From positions 2,108,001-2,172,000 of the forward strand of contig OZ244794.1 of assembly GCA_965219915.1 (NCBI GenBank): a stretch of 64,000 nucleotides of DNA, written 5' to 3'. A program made the translations under genes and the position numbers. Of the stretch, positions 16,327-25,500 are shown piece after piece (position 1 is the stretch's first letter; each line of letters opens with the position of its first letter). This stretch comes from Bin80 sp965219915. GTDB lineage: Bacteria; Bacteroidota; Rhodothermia; Rhodothermales; Bin80. The notes below the pieces were generated by a model. It made no database searches. It was not told where the DNA came from and saw only the letters and a list, made by a program, of their open reading frames with translations.

Positions 16327-18135
16327 CTAGGGTACAAGGCTTGTAGTCATTGAATATGATGTGGGGAATGAAAACGTGAAATGGTTGTTGCTTGATGTGT
16401 AACGGCCAAGTGGCTGATGGATATCCACACGATGTCTTCGGACAGTATAATGAGCGTCTGTTCCATTCCATATCCAAGCTTCCCAGGTTACCGGTGCAAC
16501 AGCTGCATTAGCCCCTCCCCAGGCCATGGTTGTCTCATGCCCCGAGGAGGGCACCTCTAGGGGCTCGAAGATTTTGCTATCCGTTCTTCGGTGGATTGTA
16601 AACATACGAGAGCTTTCATAGACGCGCTCCCAAAGCCACTGGGTTTGATCATCTCCAAACTTTCGGGTCAACCGGCTGATTGCATCATAAAGGCTTGCTT
16701 CTAAATCGCGGCCTGTGGACATGGCCCATTCGTGATAAATGGTTGCTCCAATACTTTGGCTGTCAAAACGGTAGTCCCAGTTTATCAGGTAGGTAAGCGC
16801 AGAATTAATTGGTGCAGGAGCGTCTGGGAGAGCTTGTGCTACGGAATCTATTGGTAAGGAAGCGAGCATAGTGCTTAGCGTATCCCTAACCCAGTTGCTC
16901 TGCGTATCGGTAACCCACGTATCTACGTCGCTCCTTCTCGGATCAATACCATCAAGGTAGAGAGCTGCATGCCGAACTTGTGGATTGTTACCGATGACTA
17001 AACCTGAATCCGCGGGAAACACAAATATTGGTTCGCCAAGGACACTCCACGATCCGTCAGGTGACATGAGAATTCCGGCACCCTGCCAAAGTTGAAATGC
17101 AGCAGAGGGAACACGAGGTAGTGAAAACCAGCTTTTAGCGTCAGAAACAGCACTGAAGCCAGACCATTTCAACTCGTGTAGTGCCTCGGGGGTGCTGAAA
17201 GTGCTATCGGTGCGCCGATGAATTACAATCTCTTCCCGAAGGGGGAAGGTCAGATGCATTTGTTGATCAAGGCTGTCTAAAACACGTCCGGTGGCCTTCG
17301 GAGAATAAACGAGTACTGACCAAGCATAATTTCGGGACTTGCCCGTGGGGAAGAAGGGAGTTCCAATGAGTGATAGCCCTTCCAGCTCTGATTGCCCCTG
17401 AACATTCAGTACCGCCTCTTGAAAAACCGGTGGTACGGCGTTGCCGAGCACATGGCGTTGATAGAGCAAAGAGCGTTCAGGGGAAGAAAGTATCCACGAA
17501 CTGCCGAATTCAAACCCTTGCAGGTGCAGCATAGACCGCAACTCGGCATCTCCACTACAAACGGACAATCCCAAACCACATACAGAGTCTGGGCTGGTGC
17601 TAATCCAGGCAAGCAGGCGCTCAATGGCGAGTGTGTGCCAGGGTTCCCATGGTTCGGGAGTGATTTCTTGCAGGAAAAATTCGTGCATATAGTCTGTACC
17701 CTTCCATGCAGACTGTATTCCCGCCCCAAATGCGGTAATCAGTTCCTTTTCCTGTGCATCCAGATTGTTGGCTGCCGCTTGGGCAATTTCCGCGAGACCA
17801 AGCTGCAGCACGAGCCGGTCTGCGTGCTCTCCCATAGGTGTGTACCAGTCCGAGAGTCTGCCCAATGCGGCCTGCCTCCAGAGCGCAATGGTCCAGCCAT
17901 TCAGGCGTCCCTGGACGTAACCAAGCCCCGTTAAGGCATCTGGCATGGATTTTGCCCTTATTTCCACTGAGTTAAATTCTCCCCAAAGAATTTGTACTGG
18001 ATCGTCCAAAGTCTCTATAGTTACTCTCTTCGGGGGAGAGGATTGCCAGTGATATGCGGTTCGCCATATTGAAATCCCGGCGACTAGGCACATGAATAGC
18101 ACCAGAGTCGCGAAAACTGTTATCTTCATGGACAA
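16327..18135 (-). CDS. divergent penicillin-acylase-family Ntn hydrolase
   Basis: 602 residues with an N-terminal membrane anchor or signal (MKITVFATLVLFMCLVAGIS). The family's A-chain pattern is visible: VQILWGEFNSVEIRAKSMPD, GYVQGRLNGWTIALWRQAAL, GRLSDWYTPMGEHADRLVLQ. The B-chain would begin at FGSSWILSSPERS, giving Ser212 as the autocatalytic nucleophile (GS/SxW, normally GSNxW). A later GTPFFPTGKSRNYAWSVLVY matches the G(x)P(x)GxN(x)AW segment. It is shorter than typical ~750-residue members and diverged, so substrate is open (N-acyl amide or acyl-homoserine lactone are known for the family). Starts at ATG 18135 or 18129; the kinase gene follows directly. Confidence 0.72.
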   Translation of the reverse strand: MSMKITVFATLVLFMCLVAGISIWRTAYHWQSSPPKRVTIETLDDPVQILWGEFNSVEIRAKSMPDALTGLGYVQGRLNGWTIALWRQAALGRLSDWYTPMGEHADRLVLQLGLAEIAQAAANNLDAQEKELITAFGAGIQSAWKGTDYMHEFFLQEITPEPWEPWHTLAIERLLAWISTSPDSVCGLGLSVCSGDAELRSMLHLQGFEFGSSWILSSPERSLLYQRHVLGNAVPPVFQEAVLNVQGQSELEGLSLIGTPFFPTGKSRNYAWSVLVYSPKATGRVLDSLDQQMHLTFPLREEIVIHRRTDSTFSTPEALHELKWSGFSAVSDAKSWFSLPRVPSAAFQLWQGAGILMSPDGSWSVLGEPIFVFPADSGLVIGNNPQVRHAALYLDGIDPRRSDVDTWVTDTQSNWVRDTLSTMLASLPIDSVAQALPDAPAPINSALTYLINWDYRFDSQSIGATIYHEWAMSTGRDLEASLYDAISRLTRKFGDDQTQWLWERVYESSRMFTIHRRTDSKIFEPLEVPSSGHETTMAWGGANAAVAPVTWEAWIWNGTDAHYTVRRHRVDIHQPLGRYTSSNNHFTFSFPTSYSMTTSLVP

Positions 18136-18226
18136 ATGCTCATAAATCCACGGATTGGATCCATTATTGCATGCAGTTGTTGCACGCGTTTCGTATTCTT
18201 GTTAGTCACGTAACCGCGGTGAGAAA

Positions 18227-19879
18227 ATGAGAAAGTCCAGGGCCACATATACAAAGGTACTGGTTGGCGTCTTGGTGTTGGTAACGGGTATACTGCTGGG
18301 AATGCAACTTGAGTCTGCTTTGTCGGATGATACGCGGGCCGCACTACAGAAACTCGAGAACGCATTCCTGATTATCAATGAACGCTATGTAGAGGAAGTG
18401 GATTCGGGGGCGCTTGCCGAGCATGCATTGGAAGGCATGCTGGAGGAGCTTGATCCACATTCGGTTTACATCGATGCCGAGACGATGCGTCGCGTTGAGG
18501 AAGACTTCAGCGGCGGTTTTGAGGGGATTGGTATTTCGTTTGAGTTTATCGAGGGAATTGAGGGGCTGGATACCTTGACAGTGCTCAGCGTGATTCCTGG
18601 GGGTCCCAGTGAAGAGGTAGGATTGCACTCGGGGGATCGAATCGTGGAGATTGACCAGCAAAGCGCACTTGGATTTGAGACCGCTGATGTTCAGCGTACA
18701 CTCAAGGGACCAAGAGGAACATCGGTTGATATTGTTGTCGTTCGCCCTGGATATTCTAGGCCCATTGAATTCACTATTGTTCGGGATCGGATTCCACTTA
18801 ATGCAGTGGATGCAGCCTACATGATTGACGATGTAACCGGATTCATCAAGATAAACCGCTTTTCAGGAACGACGCACAGGGAATTTCGGCAGGCCGTCGA
18901 TGAGCTTAGTGCCCAGAATATGCAGCGGTTGCTCCTGGATCTGCGTGGAAATTCGGGGGGCTACATGGAGATGGCAGTGCAAATCTCAGATGAATTCCTC
19001 CCGGATGATGCATTGATCGTATCTCAAAGGGGCCGAATTCGCGAGGCAAACCAGTCGTATGTTGGCAGTTCTAGGGGCTTGCTTGAAGGCCTGCCAGTTA
19101 TCGTACTTGTGAATGAAGCGTCTGCGTCAGCGAGTGAAATTGTGGCTGGTGCACTGCAGGATCACGACCGTGGGCTTATTGTTGGACGACTCACTTTCGG
19201 TAAGGGTCTTGTACAACAGCAACATCTACTTCCCGATGGTAGCGCAATGCGTGTAACGATAGCCCGCTACTACACACCTTCCGGCCGGCTGATTCAAACC
19301 CCGTATGCTGGTGGGGACCGGGAGGATTATATGGATTCCAAGCGTGAATTGCATGCGAATACAGCATTGCTGAGTGCTCAGGAAATTATCGACAGCGTTC
19401 CAGACTCGTTACTCTACAAAACGGCTAGTGGCCGTACGGTGATTGGCGGTGGGGGAATTGTGCCTGACTTTATCACAGACATTGATTCTGCATCAATTTT
19501 TCTTCGCGAGATATTAAGCCGGAATCTGGCGAATACTTATGCCCGTACGTGGTACGATCGTGAAGGCGAGGCGCTTGTAGCAAGGTGGGGGGACGATCGA
19601 AACGGATTTTTCGACTCGTTTGTCGTTGAAGATGTGGAATTCCAGAAATTTCTTGAATATGCCCGTGTACGGGGCGTCCTAATCGGTGATGAGGAAGGGG
19701 CTTTCAGCGATTCGGAAATAGAAGCAGATAGGCCGTATCTTGAGGCCAGAATAAAAGCAAGGTTGGCGGTGCGTATATTTGATTTGGAGGCATTCTATCC
19801 GGTTATGCATCCGCAGGACAAGACATTGCAGGCGGCACTTAAGCTTTGGCCCAAAGCCGAGGCACTCGTCAATAATTGA
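18227..19879 (+). CDS. S41-family C-terminal processing peptidase
   Basis: 550 residues, inner-membrane anchored (VLVGVLVLVTGILLGMQL, 11-28) with the bulk in the periplasm. An N-terminal helical part is followed by a PDZ domain (about 95-180; GIGISFEFIEGIEGLDTLTV, SGDRIVEIDQQSALGF) and the S41 protease core: FIKINRFSGTTHREFRQAVD, LLDLRGNSGGYMEMAVQI, VNEASASASEIVAGALQDHD with nucleophile Ser301, and LTFGKGLVQQQ with general base Lys326 (spacing 25, as in Prc). A ~150-residue C-terminal extension is typical of the CtpA-type of this phylum. Divergent from the penicillin-acylase-like gene. Confidence 0.92.
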   Translation: MRKSRATYTKVLVGVLVLVTGILLGMQLESALSDDTRAALQKLENAFLIINERYVEEVDSGALAEHALEGMLEELDPHSVYIDAETMRRVEEDFSGGFEGIGISFEFIEGIEGLDTLTVLSVIPGGPSEEVGLHSGDRIVEIDQQSALGFETADVQRTLKGPRGTSVDIVVVRPGYSRPIEFTIVRDRIPLNAVDAAYMIDDVTGFIKINRFSGTTHREFRQAVDELSAQNMQRLLLDLRGNSGGYMEMAVQISDEFLPDDALIVSQRGRIREANQSYVGSSRGLLEGLPVIVLVNEASASASEIVAGALQDHDRGLIVGRLTFGKGLVQQQHLLPDGSAMRVTIARYYTPSGRLIQTPYAGGDREDYMDSKRELHANTALLSAQEIIDSVPDSLLYKTASGRTVIGGGGIVPDFITDIDSASIFLREILSRNLANTYARTWYDREGEALVARWGDDRNGFFDSFVVEDVEFQKFLEYARVRGVLIGDEEGAFSDSEIEADRPYLEARIKARLAVRIFDLEAFYPVMHPQDKTLQAALKLWPKAEALVNN

Positions 19880-19927
19880 CTAAATGCTCCTGATTGTTCA
19901 ACTTTCAGTTTAAAGTATTAAATTAGT

Positions 19928-19941
19928 CGCCTAACTAGGCG
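19928..19941. terminator. short inverted repeat after the S41 protease gene
   Basis: CGCCTA-AC-TAGGCG, a perfect 6-bp stem 48 bp after the protease stop. There is no T-run after it on either strand, so it is only a weak terminator candidate. Confidence 0.25.
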
Positions 19942-20075
19942 GGCTTATGTTACCCAACTACGAAAGACATTTTTGCGATACATTAGCTTTTGGATGGTGC
20001 GCGGTGTATCGTATGATTGTCGTTCAGCTAACCTAATTCTCAATCCTAAAACCAATTTCCTCGGAGGACTAGTCA

Positions 20076-20765
20076 ATGAAGCTTTTTGGAAACGTCTTGC
20101 TGCCACAGGATGCAGCTGCCGCAGATGAAGGAATGATTAACGTTCTGGTGAATTATTTCAACCAGGGCGGAGAGTTCATGTGGCCGGTACTGATTATTCT
20201 CATAATCGGTCTTGCCATAGCGTTTGAGCGCGTCATCCAGTTAATCCTGGCTGATGTGAACACACGCAAATTTATCGTGCATGTTAAAGAGGCCCTACAA
20301 GATGGTGGGGTTTCAGCCGCTGAAGAGGTATGTGCCGCAACACGTGGCCCGGTAGCCTCAGTTTTTCAAGCCGGCCTGATGCGTTCGGACGAGGGCATTG
20401 AAGCCGTAGAGAAAGCAGTGGTCGCCTATGGCTCTATCGAAATGAGTTTTCTGGAGCGTGGCCTTGTATGGTTATCGCTCTTTATCGCGCTGGCGCCAAT
20501 GTTTGGCTTCCTCGGAACTGTTATCGGTATGGTAGCGGCCTTTGACGCGATTGAAGCCGCCGGCGATATTTCTCCGAGTCTAGTGGCGCGAGGCATCAAA
20601 ATTGCCCTTCTGACAACGGTGTTCGGTCTGATCGTTGCTATTATTCTGCAGTTCTTCTATAATTACGCCGTGTCAAAAATTGACCGGATTGTTGTAGAGA
20701 TGGAGGAGGCTTCGATCGAACTGATCGACTCTCTTGTAATGAAGGAGTCTGGATCCTCTGCTTAG
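20076..20765 (+). CDS. exbB: MotA/TolQ/ExbB proton channel family protein
   Basis: 229 residues, three transmembrane segments (about 25-48, 130-152, 180-204). The family core is clear: RGLVWLSLFIALAPMFGFLG, TVIGMVAAFDAIEAAGDI, VARGIKIALLTTVFGLIVAI. It forms the pentameric channel that uses the proton gradient to energise TonB or a Tol-like system. Unusually for this genome, a strong Shine-Dalgarno (TCGGAGGACT) sits 5-12 bp before the ATG. First gene of a four-gene operon with a small membrane protein and two exbD genes. Confidence 0.92.
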   Translation: MKLFGNVLLPQDAAAADEGMINVLVNYFNQGGEFMWPVLIILIIGLAIAFERVIQLILADVNTRKFIVHVKEALQDGGVSAAEEVCAATRGPVASVFQAGLMRSDEGIEAVEKAVVAYGSIEMSFLERGLVWLSLFIALAPMFGFLGTVIGMVAAFDAIEAAGDISPSLVARGIKIALLTTVFGLIVAIILQFFYNYAVSKIDRIVVEMEEASIELIDSLVMKESGSSA

Positions 20766-20790
20766 AGGGAGCCCTGACAGTACGCTAACC

Positions 20791-20808
20791 GGGGTGTTCG
20801 CGCACCCC
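20791..20808 (+). promoter_or_regulatory. stem-loop between exbB and the next gene
   Basis: GGGGTG-TTCGCG-CACCCC, a GC-rich perfect 6-bp stem in the 62-bp gap before the small membrane gene. No T-run follows. It could stabilise the exbB transcript 3' end or partly attenuate transcription so that ExbB is made in excess over ExbD. Confidence 0.4.
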
Positions 20809-20827
20809 ACAATAGACAAATTTCATT

Positions 20828-21097
20828 ATGTCTGTTCTAAATATTGCCTTATATGTAGTCTTTGCGTTGATGGGGCTTGGCCTTTTGGTAATGGTGGCTT
20901 CTGGTGTGCGCAGTTTGATGTTCGGCAAGATCAAGATGCTCTCAGTTGGAATCGCAGCGGTTCCGTTGTTGCTGTTCGTCGTCCTGATCTTAGCTCTGCC
21001 TACATTGGCTGATGCCGGCATCATGACCATTATACTCTCTCTTGGTCTGACACTAGTTGCACTCTTGGTGTCGGGCGTCAAGAATATCATTTCCTGA
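20828..21097 (+). CDS. small three-helix membrane protein in the exb operon
   Basis: 89 residues, nearly all hydrophobic, with three predicted membrane segments (3-28 IALYVVFALMGLGLLVMV, 38-60 MLSVGIAAVPLLLFVVLILA, 65-84 IMTIILSLGLTLVALLVS). No recognised domain. It sits between exbB and exbD with gaps of 62 and 20 bp, so is very likely translated and may assist the ExbB/ExbD complex; that role is inference from position. Confidence 0.65.
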   Translation: MSVLNIALYVVFALMGLGLLVMVASGVRSLMFGKIKMLSVGIAAVPLLLFVVLILALPTLADAGIMTIILSLGLTLVALLVSGVKNIIS

Positions 21098-21117
21098 CCT
21101 ACTAAACTTCCATCGCA

Positions 21118-21678
21118 ATGGGTATTCTTGCTAAGAAAAAGAAGCGCGCGGGTGCGGAAATTCCGACATCTTCTATGGCGGATATTGCCTTCTTGCTTCT
21201 GATTTTCTTCCTGGTCACAACCACGATCGATGTAGATACCGGGATTGGTATGACCTTGCCACCGGAGCCGGATGAGACGACGCCTCCGCCCCCGGTTGCA
21301 GATCGTAACATGCTTAAAATTCTGATTAATGCACAAGGGCAGGTTCTCTTGGAAGACTTGCCATCGTCTGTGGCTCAGATCCGGAATGAAGTCTTGACTC
21401 ATGTTCGGAATAACGGTGCGGACGCGCGTTATTCGGATTCTCCGGGCAAGGCTGTAGTGTCCATCAAGACGGACCGACTGACACCATACAATCTTTATAT
21501 CCAAACGATGGATGAGGTTTGGATGGCCTACTTCGAGATATGGGATACGGAAGCGCGCTCCATGGGGTTTGCAAGCTATGTGGAATATCGTGCAGACTTG
21601 GAGGATCCCAGTGAGAACGAGATCCGGGATAAATGGCCGGCCCAAGTTTCATTGGCAGAGCCTGATCCAGGTAACTGA
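21118..21678 (+). CDS. exbD: ExbD/TolR-family biopolymer transport protein (first copy)
   Basis: 186 residues. A basic N-terminus (ILAKKKKRAGAEIPTSSMAD) leads into the single membrane helix AFLLLIFFLVTTTIDVDTGI, with the family's conserved Asp in SSMADIAFLL that carries protons. The periplasmic part has the TolR-like fold start ILINAQGQVLLEDLPSSVAQ and is longer than in typical ExbD (about 140), with a charged C-terminal extension (EVWMAYFEIWDTEARSMGF). Pairs with the second exbD 15 bp downstream. Confidence 0.9.
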   Translation: MGILAKKKKRAGAEIPTSSMADIAFLLLIFFLVTTTIDVDTGIGMTLPPEPDETTPPPPVADRNMLKILINAQGQVLLEDLPSSVAQIRNEVLTHVRNNGADARYSDSPGKAVVSIKTDRLTPYNLYIQTMDEVWMAYFEIWDTEARSMGFASYVEYRADLEDPSENEIRDKWPAQVSLAEPDPGN

Positions 21679-21693
21679 ATCTGAAAAAAATCA

Positions 21694-22146
21694 ATGGCCC
21701 ACTTCACCAAAAAGTCCAAGGCTAAGCCGGAAATATCTACGGCATCATTGCCTGATATCATTTTTATGCTTCTGATCTTCTTCATGGTTACAACCGTGTT
21801 GCGGGAACAGGAAGTGCAGGTTCGGACGATCCTCCCCCAGGCTGAGGCACTTACGAAAATTGAGCAGAAGCGGTATGTTTCCTATATATGGATGGGGCCA
21901 GAGAAATTGCGGGGTAATGCCGTAGGGGATACAAAAGTACAGATTGATGATGCTGTCATCGAGGATTTGACCAATATCCGATCTATCATGTATAGGAAGC
22001 TTACTGAACAGCCGAGATTGATTGTTTCTCTTCGAGTTGACGAAGAATCGGAAATGGGGATCGTTACGGATGTCCATGGTGAGCTTCGAAAAGCGGGGAC
22101 GCTTCGAATCAGTTATTCATCCAGGCGGGATATTTCCAATATGTGA
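21694..22146 (+). CDS. exbD: ExbD/TolR-family biopolymer transport protein (second copy)
   Basis: 150 residues. Basic N-terminus and single helix SLPDIIFMLLIFFMVTTVLR with the conserved Asp (LPDI). The periplasmic part includes QVRTILPQAEALTKIEQKR and RLIVSLRVDEESEMGIVTDV. Two different ExbD subunits after one ExbB are common in Bacteroidota and allow mixed complexes. Last gene of the operon; a 427-bp gap follows before the tandem surface-protein array. Confidence 0.9.
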   Translation: MAHFTKKSKAKPEISTASLPDIIFMLLIFFMVTTVLREQEVQVRTILPQAEALTKIEQKRYVSYIWMGPEKLRGNAVGDTKVQIDDAVIEDLTNIRSIMYRKLTEQPRLIVSLRVDEESEMGIVTDVHGELRKAGTLRISYSSRRDISNM

Positions 22147-22489
22147 GCGATCCGTCAGTGGCGGGTTGTACGTAGGCAGACCTGAAGGACGTGTGACTTA
22201 GTTTTCGGGTGGCCCCGAGCTTTTCTCTCCTGATTTTCAGGCCCAATGGTTTGCGGCTCCGCATCAGCGTCGGCGGGGGCCGGATTGTCTTGTTCAGGCA
22301 GGAAACCAAGAGACGGTACCGGTTCAAGGTTGCCTGGGGCGTATTGGAAGCTTTTTTCCTGCGTGGATACCTCGAGGGGCCGATACTTCATTGATTGCGA
22401 AGTGATTTTTGGTGCGTTTGTATCCCTTCACCGGAAGCCGGATTTATTCGTAATCTCGCTCCAGTGAACCTAATATTGCTATTCACCGG
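22147..22489. other. intergenic region without convincing gene
   Basis: A minus-strand frame at 22155-22391 (78 codons, ATG start, Pro/Glu/Arg-rich) is open but has no recognisable domain and no conserved context; it is not called. No strong hairpin or promoter was seen here. The first copy of the surface-protein array lacks, in this stretch, the TTTTCAACC promoter-proximal part of the leader found before the other copies. Confidence 0.4.
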
Positions 22490-22573
22490 TAGCAACCTTA
22501 CCTTTCACTTTATCTATCTGGGGTCCGCCTGGTCCCAGGCTGCTGCTTGCTCATCCAAGAGAATACGGCAATT
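22490..22573 (+). promoter_or_regulatory. leader of array copy 1 (partial)
   Basis: From TAGCAACCTTA to the start codon this matches the 3' half of the leaders of copies 2-4 (TTTATCTATCTGGGGTCC, then CTGCTGCTTGCTCATCCAA). The 5' half with TTTTCAACCTGG is missing, so this copy may use a different promoter. Confidence 0.55.
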
Positions 22574-25500
22574 ATGAGCAAACGCAAATACTTGCCTTCG
22601 TTTGTCTGTCTGGTGGTATTGGGAATTAGTTCAGTGCTCGGGGCGCGTGGGCAGGTCGGAACTTGCACTTCTCCGCTGGGTGAGTCCTATCTGGACATCA
22701 ACAATGTCCGGGCTCGTATTTTAAACAACGGTAATTTGTTCTGGCGTGGAGGTCCACACGTCTACAATGTACCGAAGGGCGGGAGGGCGCAGGCTATGTT
22801 CAATGCCGGTATATGGGTTGGCGGTATAGTGGATGGACAATTGCGTGTAGCTGCGGCCCAGTATGGCCCCTACCACTTCTGGGCTGGTCCGTTGGATGAT
22901 TACGGCGCGCCGCCTGCTGACTGTGCCGATTTCGATCGACTCTACAAAGTGAGCATTGATGACATTCAGCATTACGAAGCCACGGGAGTAATTACTCCGG
23001 ACTTAAGAGATTGGCCAACGGGATTAGGGGCTCCCACCTATGCTCCTCCCGGCAACGGAGTTGATGATGATGGAGATGGAGAGACTGATGAGGAAGGAGA
23101 AAAAATTGTCGTTTTGACTCAGCCTCTTGCGCAACGGGTAGATCGCGTGATTGATCTGGCTGGCGGAGAGCGGCCGGCCATTCTCGGAGATCAGTCGATC
23201 TGGTGGATTATGAATGACCGCGGGAATGAGCATAGAGGAGTATCTTCGCCGCCGATTGGTCTGGAAGTGCACGCTACGGCATTTGCGTTCAGAACCGGAG
23301 GAGACATTGGTAATGCTACATTCTACAAGTACGATTTTTACTACAGGGGGAATTGGCCTTTTACCGATGTGCATATGGCAATTTTCTCCGACCCCGATCT
23401 GGGGTACGCAGGGGATGACTGGGTAGGTTCCGATACGACCTTGGGGGTCGGCTACGTATGGAATTCGGACAACGAAGATGTGGGGTACTATGGTTACGGT
23501 TCTCCTCCTCCGGCGGCTGGCTATGACTTTCTCCAAGGGCCGATCGTGCCGTCGCCTGGAGATTCGGCCAAGGTGAGCACCGAATGGGTTCAAGATTTCA
23601 AGAACCTTGAAATGACCTCGTTCTTAAACTTTCAGGACGGTGCGTGTCCAGACTGTGATCCAATTACTGCCTTGGAACACTACAACTATATGCGCGGACG
23701 GTGGAGGGATGGTAAGTGCATCAGGGACGGGTACGATGGCTACGGAGAAATTTATTTAGACTGCACTTATTTCATGTTCCCGGGAGATCCCGGTGCCAGC
23801 GATGATGACTGCCAGTACTGGTCTAGGTGCAATATGGACGGCACAGGCACAGACAGTAGGCCAGCAGACCAAACCTTTGTCATGGGAACGGGGCCGTTCA
23901 CGATCGATCCAGGCGGCTTTCAGCAGATTGCTTTTGGATTAGTCTGGGCACGGGGAACAGACAATTTTGATTCAGTTCAGAAGATGAAGGGGGCCAGTGC
24001 ACTTGCCCAGGCAGCATACGACATTGATTTCCAGGTTCCAGCACCACCGGCTCCTCCCGAGGTAACGGTTACAGCTGTGGATAGAGGTGCAATTTTTGAG
24101 TGGGCCAACTCGCCTCAGTCGAACAATTTCCTTGAGTCTTATCGGGTTGAGGACCCATTTGCACGAGAGGATAACAATATAGTCGAGTTTGAGGGGTATG
24201 AGGTAATTCAATACTCCGGTGCTCTGGATCAAGTGGGGGTAACCGTCGCGGTATATGACGTAATTAATGGGGTGACGCGCGTCGTTGATGGAATCCAGTT
24301 GGTTGTGGATGGACTAATCCAGGAGGAGCAGGTTGTTGTGGCGAACGGAACGGATCGAGGGGTCCAGAATTTCCATGTAGCAACGGGCTTAACGAATTAC
24401 ACCACCTACCATTTTGGTGTTCAGGCCTACGCCCAGAACTTCGATAATCCTGGCCGTAAGATATCTCGTGGCCCGGTTACCCGCGTGTCGGTCACGCCAA
24501 CCAGATCAACGCTGGAAATCGCGCCTGCTGCAATCGCCGCAGCTGAGGACTTCGGTTCTGCTGATTTTGTCGCGGCCAAGGAGGGTATTGGGGACGGCTT
24601 CGTGACCGCGGACATTGTCAACCCGTCCGGAATCAAGGAAGGCACTTATACGGTTGAGTTCTATGAGCGTGAAGTTCCGGGCAAGGCATTGAATTCTGCC
24701 ACTGTCGAGGAAGAGGGGAATGTGGTTGATCCCATCAGTGCGGTAGAGGCCATACAGAAAGTTGGCAATATCGATGCGAGCGTGATTACGTACAGCGTCA
24801 AGCGTGACGACGTGGTCCTGTTTGATGGCAGATCCATTGATTACGCGGCTCCCCAGCGCGATAATGTGATGGTGCTTGACGGGTTATTGTGGACGATTCG
24901 TGGGCCGAGTCCGGGATTCAAGGATTTTCAGGTTACCGCTAATGCAGGTGGGCCGGTAGATCCACCTGCTTATGCCGCAATCACGTGGAATAACGACGGC
25001 TTCCCCAATGCTCAAGGCGTAGGACTTGACAGAGCTAGGCAGCAAACCAATGGGTCGATATGGATGATCCATGCGGGTGGTGCTGCCCAGACGTATTCAT
25101 CGTTCTTCGCACGCAGCACGCGTGGCGGACGTAACTCCCCCTACATCGGGATTAGAGACTATGAGATGCGTTTCACGGAGCGCTGCGCAAATGGGATCAA
25201 TGGTGTTCTTGAGCCGAACGACTGCTTGGGTTTTCGTGCATTTAGCGATAATTCGTTGATTGAGATTCCAATTGAGCTATGGGATACCGGCGTGGCGACG
25301 CCGAATGATGCGAGTGATGATGTGCGCTTGGTCCCGATTGTTTGTGATACAAACACTTGTGGTGGGGGAACGGAACATGGTGTATTTGATATCGGTGGTG
25401 ACCATCCCGCTTCGGGTGCAGCGAACGATCCATTCACGGATTGGGTCTACTGGTATCCACCTGAGGATCTGACTCCTGGCGAGGTCGGTCACAACAGATT

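Noticed and set aside
22155..22391. 78-codon minus-strand frame after the exb operon
   Set aside because: ATG start but low-complexity composition, no domain and no genomic context; not strong enough to call.
22547..22573. TTG starts 24-27 bp upstream of the array genes
   Set aside because: All copies share the ATG followed by MS..KYL and a good signal peptide; copy 4 has no matching TTG extension.
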